DNA from: Promethearchaeota archaeon
GTDB taxonomy: Archaea > Asgardarchaeota > Lokiarchaeia > Sigyniarchaeales > SOKP01
Direction of reading: 5' to 3'
Assembly: GCA_004524535.1 (NCBI GenBank)
Contig: SDNY01000006.1
Coordinates: 1 to 53,880 of the forward strand
DNA length: 53,880 nt
Shown: in pieces, positions 1 through 7,479 of the stretch
How positions within the stretch are numbered: position 1 is the stretch's first letter
How the letters are laid out: each line of letters begins with the position of its first letter
Made by a program: the position numbers and the translations under genes
Notes under the pieces: model-generated
The model's input: only the letters and a program-made list of their open reading frames with translations
Told to the model about the DNA's origin: nothing
Databases searched by the model: none

Positions 1-125
1 ATTAATTATTCAATAAAAATTAAGTCCATTAAATGTCACTTTGATTAAAAATATATTTAAATTTTTATTAAAACTAATTTGTAGTAATTAATTAATAGAA
101 TATGAAAAAAAGGTGTATAAATTAA

Positions 126-1394
126 ATGGTAAATTATAAAGTAGCCGATGAGAATTTAGCAGAAAAAGGTAAAGAAGCGATATATATTGCTGAAAATAAA
201 ATGCCTGTCATTGCAAAAATTATTCGTGAAAGATTTATGAAAGAAAAACCTCTTGAAGGGATAAAAATTGCAGGTTGTTTACATATTACAAAAGAGACCG
301 CAAATTTAGCAAGAACATTAAAAGCAGGTGGTGCTGAAGTATATTTATGTGGGAGCAATCCTCTCTCTACACAAGATGATGTTGCTGCAGCCTTAATTAA
401 GGAGGATATTAATGTTTTTGCATGGCATGGAAATACTGACGAAGAATTCTATTGGTGTATTAGAGAATGTTTAAAAGCAAATCCTAATATTTTAATTGAC
501 GACGGTGCTGACATGATAGTTACTGCTCATAAAGAATTTCCTGAACTTATTTCATCTGGGACTATTATTGCTTGTCAAGAAGAAACTACCACTGGTGTAA
601 AAAGGTTCAGAGCAATGGATAAGCAAGGTGTATTAAAAGTACCATTATATCCAGTAAACGATGCGCGTTGTAAAAATCAATTTGATAATGAATTAGGCAC
701 CGGACAAGGTATTGTATCTGCTATTTATGGTATGCACGTTCTTTTTGCTGGAAGAACAGTCGTGATTGCAGGTTATGGACATTGTTCTTCAGGAATGGCA
801 CTTAGAGCGAGAGGATTAGGATCAAATGTTATTGTTACAGAAGTAGATCCTATAAAAGCACTCCAAGCAAGGTTTGCTGGATATCAAGTAATGCCTATTG
901 CCAAAGCTCTTCCAGATGCAGATATAGTCCTTACTGCTACAGGTTGTAAACATGTCATAGCGCCAAATAAAGAAATGTTTGATTTACTCAAGGATGGTGT
1001 AATTCTTGGGAATCTAGGACATTTTGATATTGAAATACCTACCAAAGAATTATATGAATATGCTAAGGAAATTAAACCTATTCGTAGCAACGTTGAGGAA
1101 TTAATCTTTCCTGATGGAAAGAAAGTATATTTATTAGCAAAAGGAAGATTAGCAAATTTAGTTCTATCCGAAGGTCATCCGAGCGAAGTTATGGATATGT
1201 CTTTCTCACTTCAATCTTTAATGTCCGAGTATATCGTTAAGAATAAGCATTCTTTAAAACCAGGAATTATTGAAGTTCCTGAAGAAATTGATGATAAAAT
1301 TGGTTTCCTTAAATTAAAATCAATGGGCATCGAGATTGACACACTAACAGAAGAACAATACAATTATATTCATGGTTTTGAAGAAGGAACTTAA
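126..1394 (+). CDS. ahcY: S-adenosylhomocysteine hydrolase (adenosylhomocysteinase)
   Basis: Cytosolic NAD-dependent enzyme that splits S-adenosylhomocysteine into adenosine and homocysteine and so relieves product inhibition of methyltransferases. The 422-residue protein has the family's full archaeal length. The N-terminal substrate half carries the QEETTTG stretch (residues about 156-162). The central Rossmann segment has GYGHCSSGMA, the equivalent of the GYGDVGKG-type NAD loop, followed by VTEVDP. NLGHFD and the C-terminal tail are also typical. The ATG is preceded by AGGTG at 111-115. The last 74 bases recur at 2291-2364 on the far side of a toxin-antitoxin pair, so this gene's 3' end appears to have been an insertion point. 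Function is certain; the history of the 3' end is inference. Confidence 0.97.
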   Translation: MVNYKVADENLAEKGKEAIYIAENKMPVIAKIIRERFMKEKPLEGIKIAGCLHITKETANLARTLKAGGAEVYLCGSNPLSTQDDVAAALIKEDINVFAWHGNTDEEFYWCIRECLKANPNILIDDGADMIVTAHKEFPELISSGTIIACQEETTTGVKRFRAMDKQGVLKVPLYPVNDARCKNQFDNELGTGQGIVSAIYGMHVLFAGRTVVIAGYGHCSSGMALRARGLGSNVIVTEVDPIKALQARFAGYQVMPIAKALPDADIVLTATGCKHVIAPNKEMFDLLKDGVILGNLGHFDIEIPTKELYEYAKEIKPIRSNVEELIFPDGKKVYLLAKGRLANLVLSEGHPSEVMDMSFSLQSLMSEYIVKNKHSLKPGIIEVPEEIDDKIGFLKLKSMGIEIDTLTEEQYNYIHGFEEGT

Positions 1395-1404
1395 TCTATA
1401 TCCT

Positions 1405-1722
1405 TTATAACTTTTTATATTTTTTTAATATTTTTTCAATTTCTAATTCTGCTTCTGACATCTTATATTTTAAAGAGATGTTTCTTTTATGTAATTCGTC
1501 GTGAAATTCCCAAATGGATATTCCTGCAATTTCTGAAGCTTTTCCTAAAGATATTTTATCTTCGAGATATTGCTTTAGCGCATATTCTATTTTTTCTTGT
1601 GCAATACTTTTCCACAATAACTTTCTAATATAAGAGGACTGGTCTTCATTATTTAATTCCTTTAATTTATCAATTTCTTCTTTCAAATCATCTGGCAGAA
1701 TGATAGATATTTTATCCCCCAT
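1405..1722 (-). CDS. Antitoxin: ribbon-helix-helix plus UPF0175-like domain
   Basis: Predicted antitoxin of 105 residues. The N-terminus (KISIILPDDLKEEIDKL) looks like a ribbon-helix-helix DNA-binding strand and helix. The C-terminal half (about residues 55-85, LEDKISLGKASEIAGIS) matches the UPF0175 pattern known from antitoxins paired with DUF3368 PIN-like toxins. I chose the ATG at 1722 because GGTGAG lies at the right distance upstream; a GTG three codons earlier is possible. The gene overlaps the 3' end of the toxin gene, which is transcribed first. It ends 10 bases from the end of ahcY in convergent orientation. Expected role: neutralise the neighbouring toxin and repress the operon. Confidence 0.85.
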   Translation of the reverse strand: MGDKISIILPDDLKEEIDKLKELNNEDQSSYIRKLLWKSIAQEKIEYALKQYLEDKISLGKASEIAGISIWEFHDELHKRNISLKYKMSEAELEIEKILKKYKKL

Positions 1723-2209
1723 ATTTCTCACCTTTTTCTATATATTCTTGAATTACGTCTGCAGAAATCCAACTATTTTCTGCATATTGTTTAATATTTG
1801 ATTTATATTCTGAAAAATCTATAATCTCTGAAATTAATAACTCGAAAATAGTGGCAATTGTTGTTTGATGTTCAATCTGAAGGATTTGAGCCAAATTCCG
1901 AGCTTTCTTATCATCAATTAATAGTAATTCGTTCTGTTGTTTAGCTAACTCAATTGCTTCCAATTCTCCTATACCTAAGGGTGGGTAGAATGACTCATCG
2001 AATGACTCTAAATTAGTTACAATTATTTTTTCTTCTTTTATAAAACTCTCAATGGTAAAAGCTTCAGAATAATTTTTTAATTTTCCTTTTACTACGACTT
2101 CATCGAAAACAGCTTTAGGGATAGTTACGTTTTTAATTAATCTAAATAAATATTGTATCTTTCCCAATCTTATTAGATGTATCAATGGACTTGAATTAGA
2201 TATGACCAT
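1712..2209 (-). CDS. PIN-like toxin (DUF3368 family)
   Basis: A 165-residue predicted ribonuclease toxin. The start VISNSSPLIHL matches the DUF3368 opening, in which the catalytic Asp of classical PIN domains (VVDSS) is replaced by Asn. The acidic positions GIGELEAIELA and LLIDDKKAR are the expected remaining metal-binding residues. The gene is upstream of its antitoxin, the reverse of the commonest order, with a short overlap. It starts at ATG 2209 with no Shine-Dalgarno and a TATA-like box about 25 bases upstream, so the message may be leaderless. The pair is the only content of the DNA between two copies of the ahcY 3' end. Confidence 0.87.
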   Translation of the reverse strand: MVISNSSPLIHLIRLGKIQYLFRLIKNVTIPKAVFDEVVVKGKLKNYSEAFTIESFIKEEKIIVTNLESFDESFYPPLGIGELEAIELAKQQNELLLIDDKKARNLAQILQIEHQTTIATIFELLISEIIDFSEYKSNIKQYAENSWISADVIQEYIEKGEKYGG

Positions 2210-2239
2210 ATGACATTATATGATTTTGTCATATATAAA
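2208..2239 (-). promoter_or_regulatory. Promoter and palindromic operator of the toxin-antitoxin operon
   Basis: ATATGACA at 2208-2215 and its exact reverse complement TGTCATAT at 2227-2234 form an 8-bp inverted repeat with an 11-base spacer. It overlaps a TATA-like stretch (TTTATATAT on the minus strand, 2231-2239) placed about 25 bases from the toxin ATG. The arrangement suits autorepression by a ribbon-helix-helix antitoxin. The palindrome is seen directly; the regulatory role is inferred. Confidence 0.55.
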
Positions 2240-2290
2240 TATTACCAAATCTGTTATTATCATATCATAAAAGTATTCTAAAGCTTCAAT

Positions 2291-2364
2291 CCATGGGCAT
2301 TGAGATTGATACACTGACAGAAGAACAATACAATTACATTCATGGTTTCGAAGAAGGAACTTAA
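2291..2364 (+). pseudogene. Displaced second copy of the ahcY 3' end
   Basis: These 74 bases repeat positions 1321-1394, the last codons of ahcY including the stop, with six differences. Five of the six are synonymous third-codon changes. From MGIEIDTLTEEQYN to the stop the encoded peptide is identical to the AhcY C-terminus. The copy has no gene body in front of it; the toxin-antitoxin pair separates it from ahcY. It marks the far edge of an insertion at the ahcY 3' end, either as the original tail pushed away or as a tail brought in from a related genome. Confidence 0.9.
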
Positions 2365-2498
2365 GATTTTTTTTTTTTAGTTTTTTATCTCTAAACTGCT
2401 ATTGATGAGTCAATGCTTTCATTTTGATTTAATTAAAAAAAAAATTTATTAACATCCAAAATTTAGAGAATGCATCTAAAGTCAATTGGTACATTACT

Positions 2499-3116
2499 AT
2501 GAGTAAAACAATAAAAAAGCTACCCCTATATCTTATATCTGTTATATTAACCAATATTTTTTATTATTCACTTTTAATTCCGGCTGCTTTTTTATATCCT
2601 GGATATTCGCCTTTTATAAACTCGGTTTCTTCCTTAGGACATACCACGAAAAATCCCAATGGTTGGTTTCTATTTCCCATATCCCTATTTTTAATGAGCA
2701 TCGCATTAATTCCATTTATATTTGGCACAAAAAAATGGTATGAATCTCAGCCATCTGTAAAAAAATCAATAATAGCTATACAGATAATTGGATTATTCAA
2801 TAGTCTCTCGATGATAATGATTGGAATTTATCCAACTAATGTGGCTCCTGTGGAACATGAGTTTTGGAGCCTAATGAATTTCATATGTATTGAATTGGTA
2901 ATACTAATCGCCATTGTCGGTTTAAGAAATCACCCTTCTTATTGGAAGCGGATTTCAATAATTGCTATTATTGCTTTTGTATTGTGTATAGCATATATAT
3001 TCTTATTACGTATCATTCACTACCCTTATGCGACAATTTTTGAGTGGTTAACGTTCATATTAATCTTAGGATTTCTTTTAATACTAAGTATAAACATGTA
3101 TAAAGAAGAACTATAA
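2499..3116 (+). CDS. DUF998-like integral membrane protein
   Basis: A 205-residue protein with about six hydrophobic helices (roughly residues 10-33, 55-75, 88-108, 120-140, 150-170 and 178-198). The loop PGYSPFINSVSSLGHTTKNP after helix 1 resembles the conserved loop of DUF998 membrane proteins, whose function is not established. Two further short loops hold Asn and Pro residues near the membrane. The gene stands alone between the ahcY insertion and the aminopeptidase gene, each more than 100 bases away. Family assignment is by pattern only. Confidence 0.7.
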   Translation: MSKTIKKLPLYLISVILTNIFYYSLLIPAAFLYPGYSPFINSVSSLGHTTKNPNGWFLFPISLFLMSIALIPFIFGTKKWYESQPSVKKSIIAIQIIGLFNSLSMIMIGIYPTNVAPVEHEFWSLMNFICIELVILIAIVGLRNHPSYWKRISIIAIIAFVLCIAYIFLLRIIHYPYATIFEWLTFILILGFLLILSINMYKEEL

Positions 3117-3338
3117 AAAAATCCTATAGTTAAGAATTAGATTCCTGAGACGATTTTAATCCTAATGCTTTAGTATTTTTCAAAAAAATCGAATTTTAGA
3201 TGAGGATGAGAATAAATCTATAGAGTTAATTTAAATATAATCTAAACAATATATCTTTTATAAAGAAATATAATTAAATCATAAAGAATATCTATGAGAT
3301 AATTATTTATTGAATTCTATAAATTTTGTGATTAATAA

Positions 3339-4289
3339 ATGAGTTTAAGTGAAGGAGCTAAAGTAATTGTAGAAACATGCATGGGAATAAAACCAAATGA
3401 AAATGTGTTAATCATTACAATGAAACGATTCTCTAAGAAAGCGAAACTTTTAGCTGAACAAGCAGAATTATTAGGAGCAAATACAAATATTTTAACCGTT
3501 GATAATGAAGTCTTGCTAAGTGAACCTCCCGAGGCGATAGCTAAAAAGATGCGTGAGTCAGATGTGGTTTTAGCAACACTTAATCTTACTACAATACAAT
3601 ATTTTTTACAAACAAATGCGAGAAATGCAGCAATTCAAAAAGGTGCAAGAGTTGCGGCTGTTCCTTATATAAGGACTGATATCACCAAAGAAGATGTTTA
3701 TAAAATTACTGAATTAACTGAAAAACTTGGAGAGATTTTAACAAATGGTTCCGAAGCAAGGATCTCAACTAATGCAGGAACTAATCTTGTAATGTCAATC
3801 AAAGATCGCGTTTCAGCTCTTTTAAGAGTTAGACACGTAGTTCCTGGCGCATTTGGGGCTGTTCCAGATTATGCTGAAGCTTGTATAGCACCTATAGAAG
3901 ATAAAACGGAAGGTATAGCTATAATAGATGTATTTTTTGAAAAAGTTGGGAAAATTAGCAATCCAGTAAAAATCACAATTGAAAATGGGAGAGCAGTGAA
4001 AATCGAAGGAAAAGAAGAAGCAGAAAAAATTAGAAATATTATAAAAAATGCAGATGAGAATGGAAATGTTATTGCTGAATTAGGAATTGGAACAAATCAT
4101 ATATTAAAACAATTTACAGGGACTATCGGTGATAAAATGAGAATAGGTACTGCTCATATTGCTATTGGCAAAAGTCTAAACATTGGAGGTGAAGTATATA
4201 GCAATATTCATCATGATGGTGTTATGAATAATGTAACAATTGAAATTGATAGGCAAGAAATACTTAAAGATGGACACTTTACTCTTTAG
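3339..4289 (+). CDS. Aminopeptidase T-like (M29-related) metallopeptidase
   Basis: A 316-residue protein resembling the short leucyl-aminopeptidase group related to peptidase family M29. The N-terminal half (KPNENVLIITMKRFSKKAKLL, then SDVVLATLNLT) is the typical alpha/beta domain. The C-terminal half carries candidate metal ligands in order: IAELGIGTNH, GTAHIAIG and SNIHHDGVM, matching the Glu, His and His-x-Asp ligand pattern of the family. Likely a cytosolic enzyme trimming N-terminal residues from peptides. The ATG follows a GTGATT motif. Related dioxygenases share the fold, so peptidase activity is probable rather than proven. Confidence 0.82.
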   Translation: MSLSEGAKVIVETCMGIKPNENVLIITMKRFSKKAKLLAEQAELLGANTNILTVDNEVLLSEPPEAIAKKMRESDVVLATLNLTTIQYFLQTNARNAAIQKGARVAAVPYIRTDITKEDVYKITELTEKLGEILTNGSEARISTNAGTNLVMSIKDRVSALLRVRHVVPGAFGAVPDYAEACIAPIEDKTEGIAIIDVFFEKVGKISNPVKITIENGRAVKIEGKEEAEKIRNIIKNADENGNVIAELGIGTNHILKQFTGTIGDKMRIGTAHIAIGKSLNIGGEVYSNIHHDGVMNNVTIEIDRQEILKDGHFTL

Positions 4290-4396
4290 TGAATAAAAGG
4301 ATTAGATTTATATCTTATGAATAAAAGTAACATAATTGAACTTAAATCTGGAAAGATTCAAGTTTTTTCTTATTTTTCTAATAAAAACTAAAATAT

Positions 4397-5443
4397 TCAA
4401 GGTTTAGGGTATAACATTTCTTTTGCACCCGCATCTCCATAAATTTCACGTGCAAGATTTCTTAGCCCATCTAATCCAATTGGTTCTTCCTTAAGCCTAA
4501 TGGATTGCCAAATTTTTATATTATTAAACTCATTTATTATATCTTCTACATAATTAAGTTGCATAGAACGCATACTATTACAAAAGTCACATTTTTTTGC
4601 TTTAGGAGTTATCATGTTAATATGGACTGCATCAAGACTAATATATTTTTTAGTCAAATCTCTCGCTCTTTTAATCTCTTCGAATGATGGTTTCTCCGCA
4701 ATAGTTACTAGTCTAAGTGATCCTACGTCGTGGATTAAATTTGATATACGTTCTCCTCTCTGTTCCAGATCATTTAACATTTTTACTATTTCATCTCCGA
4801 TACTTACTCTCTTTCCCTCCTGTTCGAAAGGATGAAGAGAATTTTTTATTGAATTATAAAAGTTTAAAGAATACTTTAAGACTCCTTTAAGAGAATTTTT
4901 TATTGAATTATAAAAGTTTAAAGAATACTTTAAAACTACTTTAACTTGATCTTCTGGAATATCGAAAAGAGCTACCATATTTGCTGTTGGGGGAAAATCT
5001 GCAACAATGACATCAAATTGTACACCCTGAGCATTTATATCCTCCGCATCTAAGATTTTTTGGAAAAACATAGCATTTTTAAGGGCTAATGGGATTGAAT
5101 CTGCTGTAAAAGTAGTATCTATAAAATTTTTTATTTGTGGAATTAAACCTACGATGGGCATTTTTTTTAACAAACTTCGCAATTTTTTTGCGAAAAGATC
5201 AGTATATTCTTTTGCATAAACATCTGGATCCGGTTCAATAGCCCAAAGATTTTTTGTCAATGGAGTTAATTTATCACCAATATCGCATGCAAATAGATCG
5301 CTAAGATTATGTGCCATATCGAAAGAGATGAGAAGAAATCTTTTATCTGGAAGGAGATCAGATAAAGCAACAGCAGTTGCTGCACTAATACTGCTTTTTC
5401 CAACGCCCCCTTTACCACCCAATACAAGTATTCTTTCAATCAT
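4397..5443 (-). CDS. ArsA/Get3-family ATPase
   Basis: Single-domain, 348-residue ATPase of the ArsA/Get3 group, which in eukaryotes and archaea delivers tail-anchored proteins and in some bacteria drives arsenite export. Seen: deviant Walker A GGKGGVGKSS right after the start, switch I-like FDMAHNLSDL, switch II-like VADFPPTANM, and a CDFC pair near residue 285 like the zinc CxxC of Get3. I start at ATG 5443 (MIERILVLGG), because the upstream in-frame GTG at 5458 lies inside a duplicated leader. Two oddities: an 18-residue helix after switch II is duplicated in tandem, and the first codons are duplicated upstream out of frame. No ars genes are nearby, which favours a membrane-protein targeting role. 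Confidence 0.9.
   Translation of the reverse strand: MIERILVLGGKGGVGKSSISAATAVALSDLLPDKRFLLISFDMAHNLSDLFACDIGDKLTPLTKNLWAIEPDPDVYAKEYTDLFAKKLRSLLKKMPIVGLIPQIKNFIDTTFTADSIPLALKNAMFFQKILDAEDINAQGVQFDVIVADFPPTANMVALFDIPEDQVKVVLKYSLNFYNSIKNSLKGVLKYSLNFYNSIKNSLHPFEQEGKRVSIGDEIVKMLNDLEQRGERISNLIHDVGSLRLVTIAEKPSFEEIKRARDLTKKYISLDAVHINMITPKAKKCDFCNSMRSMQLNYVEDIINEFNNIKIWQSIRLKEEPIGLDGLRNLAREIYGDAGAKEMLYPKP
4835..4942 (-). repeat. 54-bp in-frame tandem duplication inside the ArsA/Get3 gene
   Basis: Two adjacent 54-bp units (4835-4888 and 4889-4942) are identical at 52 positions. They add 18 residues: the motif LKYSLNFYNSIKNSL occurs twice in a row. The period is a multiple of three, so the frame is kept. 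In Get3 the segment after switch II is helical and contributes to the client-binding groove, so the repeat may lengthen that region. The duplication is seen; the effect is inference. Confidence 0.93.
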
Positions 5444-5483
5444 CCACCAATCATCCACCTAATACAAGTATTCTTTCAATCAT
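5421..5483 (-). repeat. 40-bp duplication of the ArsA/Get3 start region
   Basis: The 23 bases at 5421-5443 (the ATG and first codons of the ATPase) recur exactly at 5461-5483, a 40-bp offset. The upstream copy reads MIERILVLGG and then stops at TGA. Since 40 is not a multiple of three it is out of frame with the gene. It leaves a 10-codon upstream reading frame ending just before the true start, which could influence translation or may only be a scar. Confidence 0.9.
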
Positions 5484-5975
5484 TTAATAAAATAAACTTT
5501 TTTTTTTTAAAAAGAAAGATTATGAATTAAAAATAAGAATTCAATAAAAATCATTAAGATTTAAATTTGAATTTATCGCCAATATTTATTTGTAAAAAAT
5601 TTTATTAGATGCCAAATTAAATTATACTTGATCATTAATAATTTGATTAATAATTAACATTTAAAAATAACAATAAATCATTAAACAAATAAATTAAAAT
5701 TATCAATCATATCAAAAAATCAGAATTTTTACTCATAAAAGTAAAATATAATTAATTAACTTATCAAAAAACAAGAATTATTAACCACATAAATAAATTA
5801 CAGTTATCACTTAAATTCAGACGTAATAGCCATGCTTATAATAGCAAATTATAAGGTGGCGTTTGTATTCGAAATTATAAGTTAAGATTATAATTCGAAA
5901 TTATAAGTTGAGATTTTAATTCTGATTTTTTTTAATCAAAATATAAGAAATGTAACTAAAAAAAATCATATAGGA
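5484..5975. other. AT-rich intergenic region between divergent arsA/get3 and dnaG
   Basis: About 490 bases with no credible reading frame or RNA gene, very rich in A and T. It must hold both divergent promoters. Near the dnaG side is a two-copy direct repeat of period 26 (5868-5919), core TTCGAAATTATAAGTT, which could be an operator or a simple duplication. I see nothing else in it. Confidence 0.6.
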
Positions 5976-7148
5976 GTGATTAAGATTACAAATAGTCAGA
6001 CTGATTTTACCACTAAATATATAATCGATGCAAATTTTACAATCAAGGGCGTAGTTGAGAAATCAGATATCGTTGGAGCGGTTTTTGGCCAGACAGAAGG
6101 ACTCCTCTTAGACCTTGATTTAAGAGATCTTCAAAAATCAGGTCGAATAGGAAGGATAGAAGTAGAAAATGAATCTAAGGAAGGAATTTCCGAGGGCGTC
6201 ATCAAAATCCCTTCCAGTCTTACCCGTAAAGAAACAGCGCTACTTGCTGCGACCATAGAAACTGTATCTCGCGTAGGACCTTGTGAAGCTGAAATAAAAT
6301 TAATTGAAATTAAAGATGTCCGGGAAACAAAACGTAAGCAAATCATAGAAAGAGCAGCCGAACTATTAAAAGAATGGGATTCAAAATCTATGGAACCTTC
6401 TGAAATAGAAGAAAAAATAGATAAAGACATTAAACTTGGAGAAATAACCTCTTGGGGACCGGAAAAACTACCAGCTGGACCTGAAATTAATGATAGTTCC
6501 GAAATTATAATCGTAGAAGGGAGAGCTGATGTTTTAAATTTGCTAAGAATTGACGTTAAAAATACGGTTGCTGTTCAAGGAACAGAAATACCCAAATCAA
6601 TCATTGACTTAACAAAGAGTAAATCAACTGTAACAGCATTTTTAGATGGTGATAGAGGAGGTACAATTATCTTAAACGAGCTATTACAAATAGCTAAAAT
6701 AGATTATGTTGCAAGAGCCCCAGATGGATATGAGGTTGAGGAGCTAACGAGAAAGCAAATGATAAAAGCGCTACAAAATAAAAGGCCTATAAATAAATTA
6801 AATAAAAAAGATATGCCTAAGGATGAAAGCAAAGAAAATGCACTTAGTAATATCTTGAAAAAACTTAAAGTAAAGAACGAGGATTTAATAATTGAAGAGA
6901 TTAATAATATTAAACCTGGACAGAGCATAGGATTTAATAAAAAATTGGATAAACTTTTTGAGATGTCTGTCGGAGAAATCTTTAAAAAAATACGCGATTA
7001 TAAGGATATAACATACATAATTATTGATGGAGTGTTAACAAAACGTTTGCTTTCAATTTGCGTTAATTTAAAAATAAAATTTATAGCATGTAAAACTAAG
7101 GAAAATAAATTAAGAGTTCCAAAAAATATCTCAATTTATTTTTTTTAA
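5976..7148 (+). CDS. dnaG: Archaeal DnaG-like primase (TOPRIM protein)
   Basis: Archaeal DnaG, a TOPRIM-domain protein known as a primase and as a subunit of the RNA exosome. Seen: the conserved N-terminus GVVEKSDIVGAVFGQTEGLL, then LQKSGRIGRIEVE; TOPRIM motifs IIIVEGRADVLNLL (about residue 177) and AFLDGDRGG (about 222); and the C-terminal DGVLTKRLL segment typical of the family. Length 390 is normal. The start is unclear: the GTG at 5976 overlaps the Shine-Dalgarno-like AGGAGTGAT, whereas an in-frame ATT at 5985 lies 8 bases after AGGAG. Convergent with the secE tail fragment, 37 bases away. Confidence 0.95.
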   Translation: MIKITNSQTDFTTKYIIDANFTIKGVVEKSDIVGAVFGQTEGLLLDLDLRDLQKSGRIGRIEVENESKEGISEGVIKIPSSLTRKETALLAATIETVSRVGPCEAEIKLIEIKDVRETKRKQIIERAAELLKEWDSKSMEPSEIEEKIDKDIKLGEITSWGPEKLPAGPEINDSSEIIIVEGRADVLNLLRIDVKNTVAVQGTEIPKSIIDLTKSKSTVTAFLDGDRGGTIILNELLQIAKIDYVARAPDGYEVEELTRKQMIKALQNKRPINKLNKKDMPKDESKENALSNILKKLKVKNEDLIIEEINNIKPGQSIGFNKKLDKLFEMSVGEIFKKIRDYKDITYIIIDGVLTKRLLSICVNLKIKFIACKTKENKLRVPKNISIYFF

Positions 7149-7185
7149 ATTAAACTTTTATATAATTTTTTAAAATAGAAAAAGA

Positions 7186-7233
7186 TTACTTGCCGATTGG
7201 GAGAGCTACAGAAAAGATTAACTGAATAACGTA
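7186..7233 (-). pseudogene. Orphan 3' end of secE (outer copy)
   Basis: On the minus strand these bases read YVIQLIFSVALPIGK and a stop, with no start or gene body in front. The 14 residues from V to the final K are identical to those encoded at 18553-18597 next to the real secE, but 14 of 44 aligned bases differ, nearly all at third codon positions. The hydrophobic tail fits the C-terminal end of a SecE/Sec61-gamma helix. It marks the left edge of an 11.3-kb accessory block. That the fragment was coding is well supported; assignment to SecE rests on position and fit. Confidence 0.75.
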
Positions 7234-7235
7234 GG

Positions 7236-7463
7236 TTATTTTTCTTCATTTATTCCGTTTGTTTCGTCAATTAAAGCCTTTAATAATAAATACGCGGTTT
7301 CTCCTTTCTCGGTAAGCTCAATTGATTTATTCTTTACCTTAATCAAACCATGTTCAATCATTTGTGGTTTTACCCGATAATAAGCATTATGGTAGGATTC
7401 CTTTATTAATTCTGTAAAGAGTTCCTTTTCTTTCTTGATTTCAGGGTTATCATGAAGAATCAT
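7236..7463 (-). CDS. Small winged-helix-like protein
   Basis: A 75-residue protein. LFTELIKESYHNAYYRVKPQ reads as a helix pair and IKVKNKSIELTEKGETAYLL as a wing followed by a helix, a pattern common in small archaeal winged-helix regulators (the TEKG turn is characteristic). A stop codon lies directly before the ATG, and the first helix of a full winged-helix domain seems short or absent, so it may be a fragment. It starts only 17 bases from the divergent giant surface-protein gene, and its stop abuts the orphan secE tail. Confidence 0.5.
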   Translation of the reverse strand: MILHDNPEIKKEKELFTELIKESYHNAYYRVKPQMIEHGLIKVKNKSIELTEKGETAYLLLKALIDETNGINEEK

Positions 7464-7479
7464 TTAACGTTCCCCTTCC

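Noticed and set aside
4835-4942. Possible CRISPR-like repeat
   Set aside because: Only two adjacent units with no spacer, inside a reading frame.
7186-7463. Reading the winged-helix gene and the secE tail as one gene
   Set aside because: They are in different frames and the winged-helix frame stops at TAA just before the tail.
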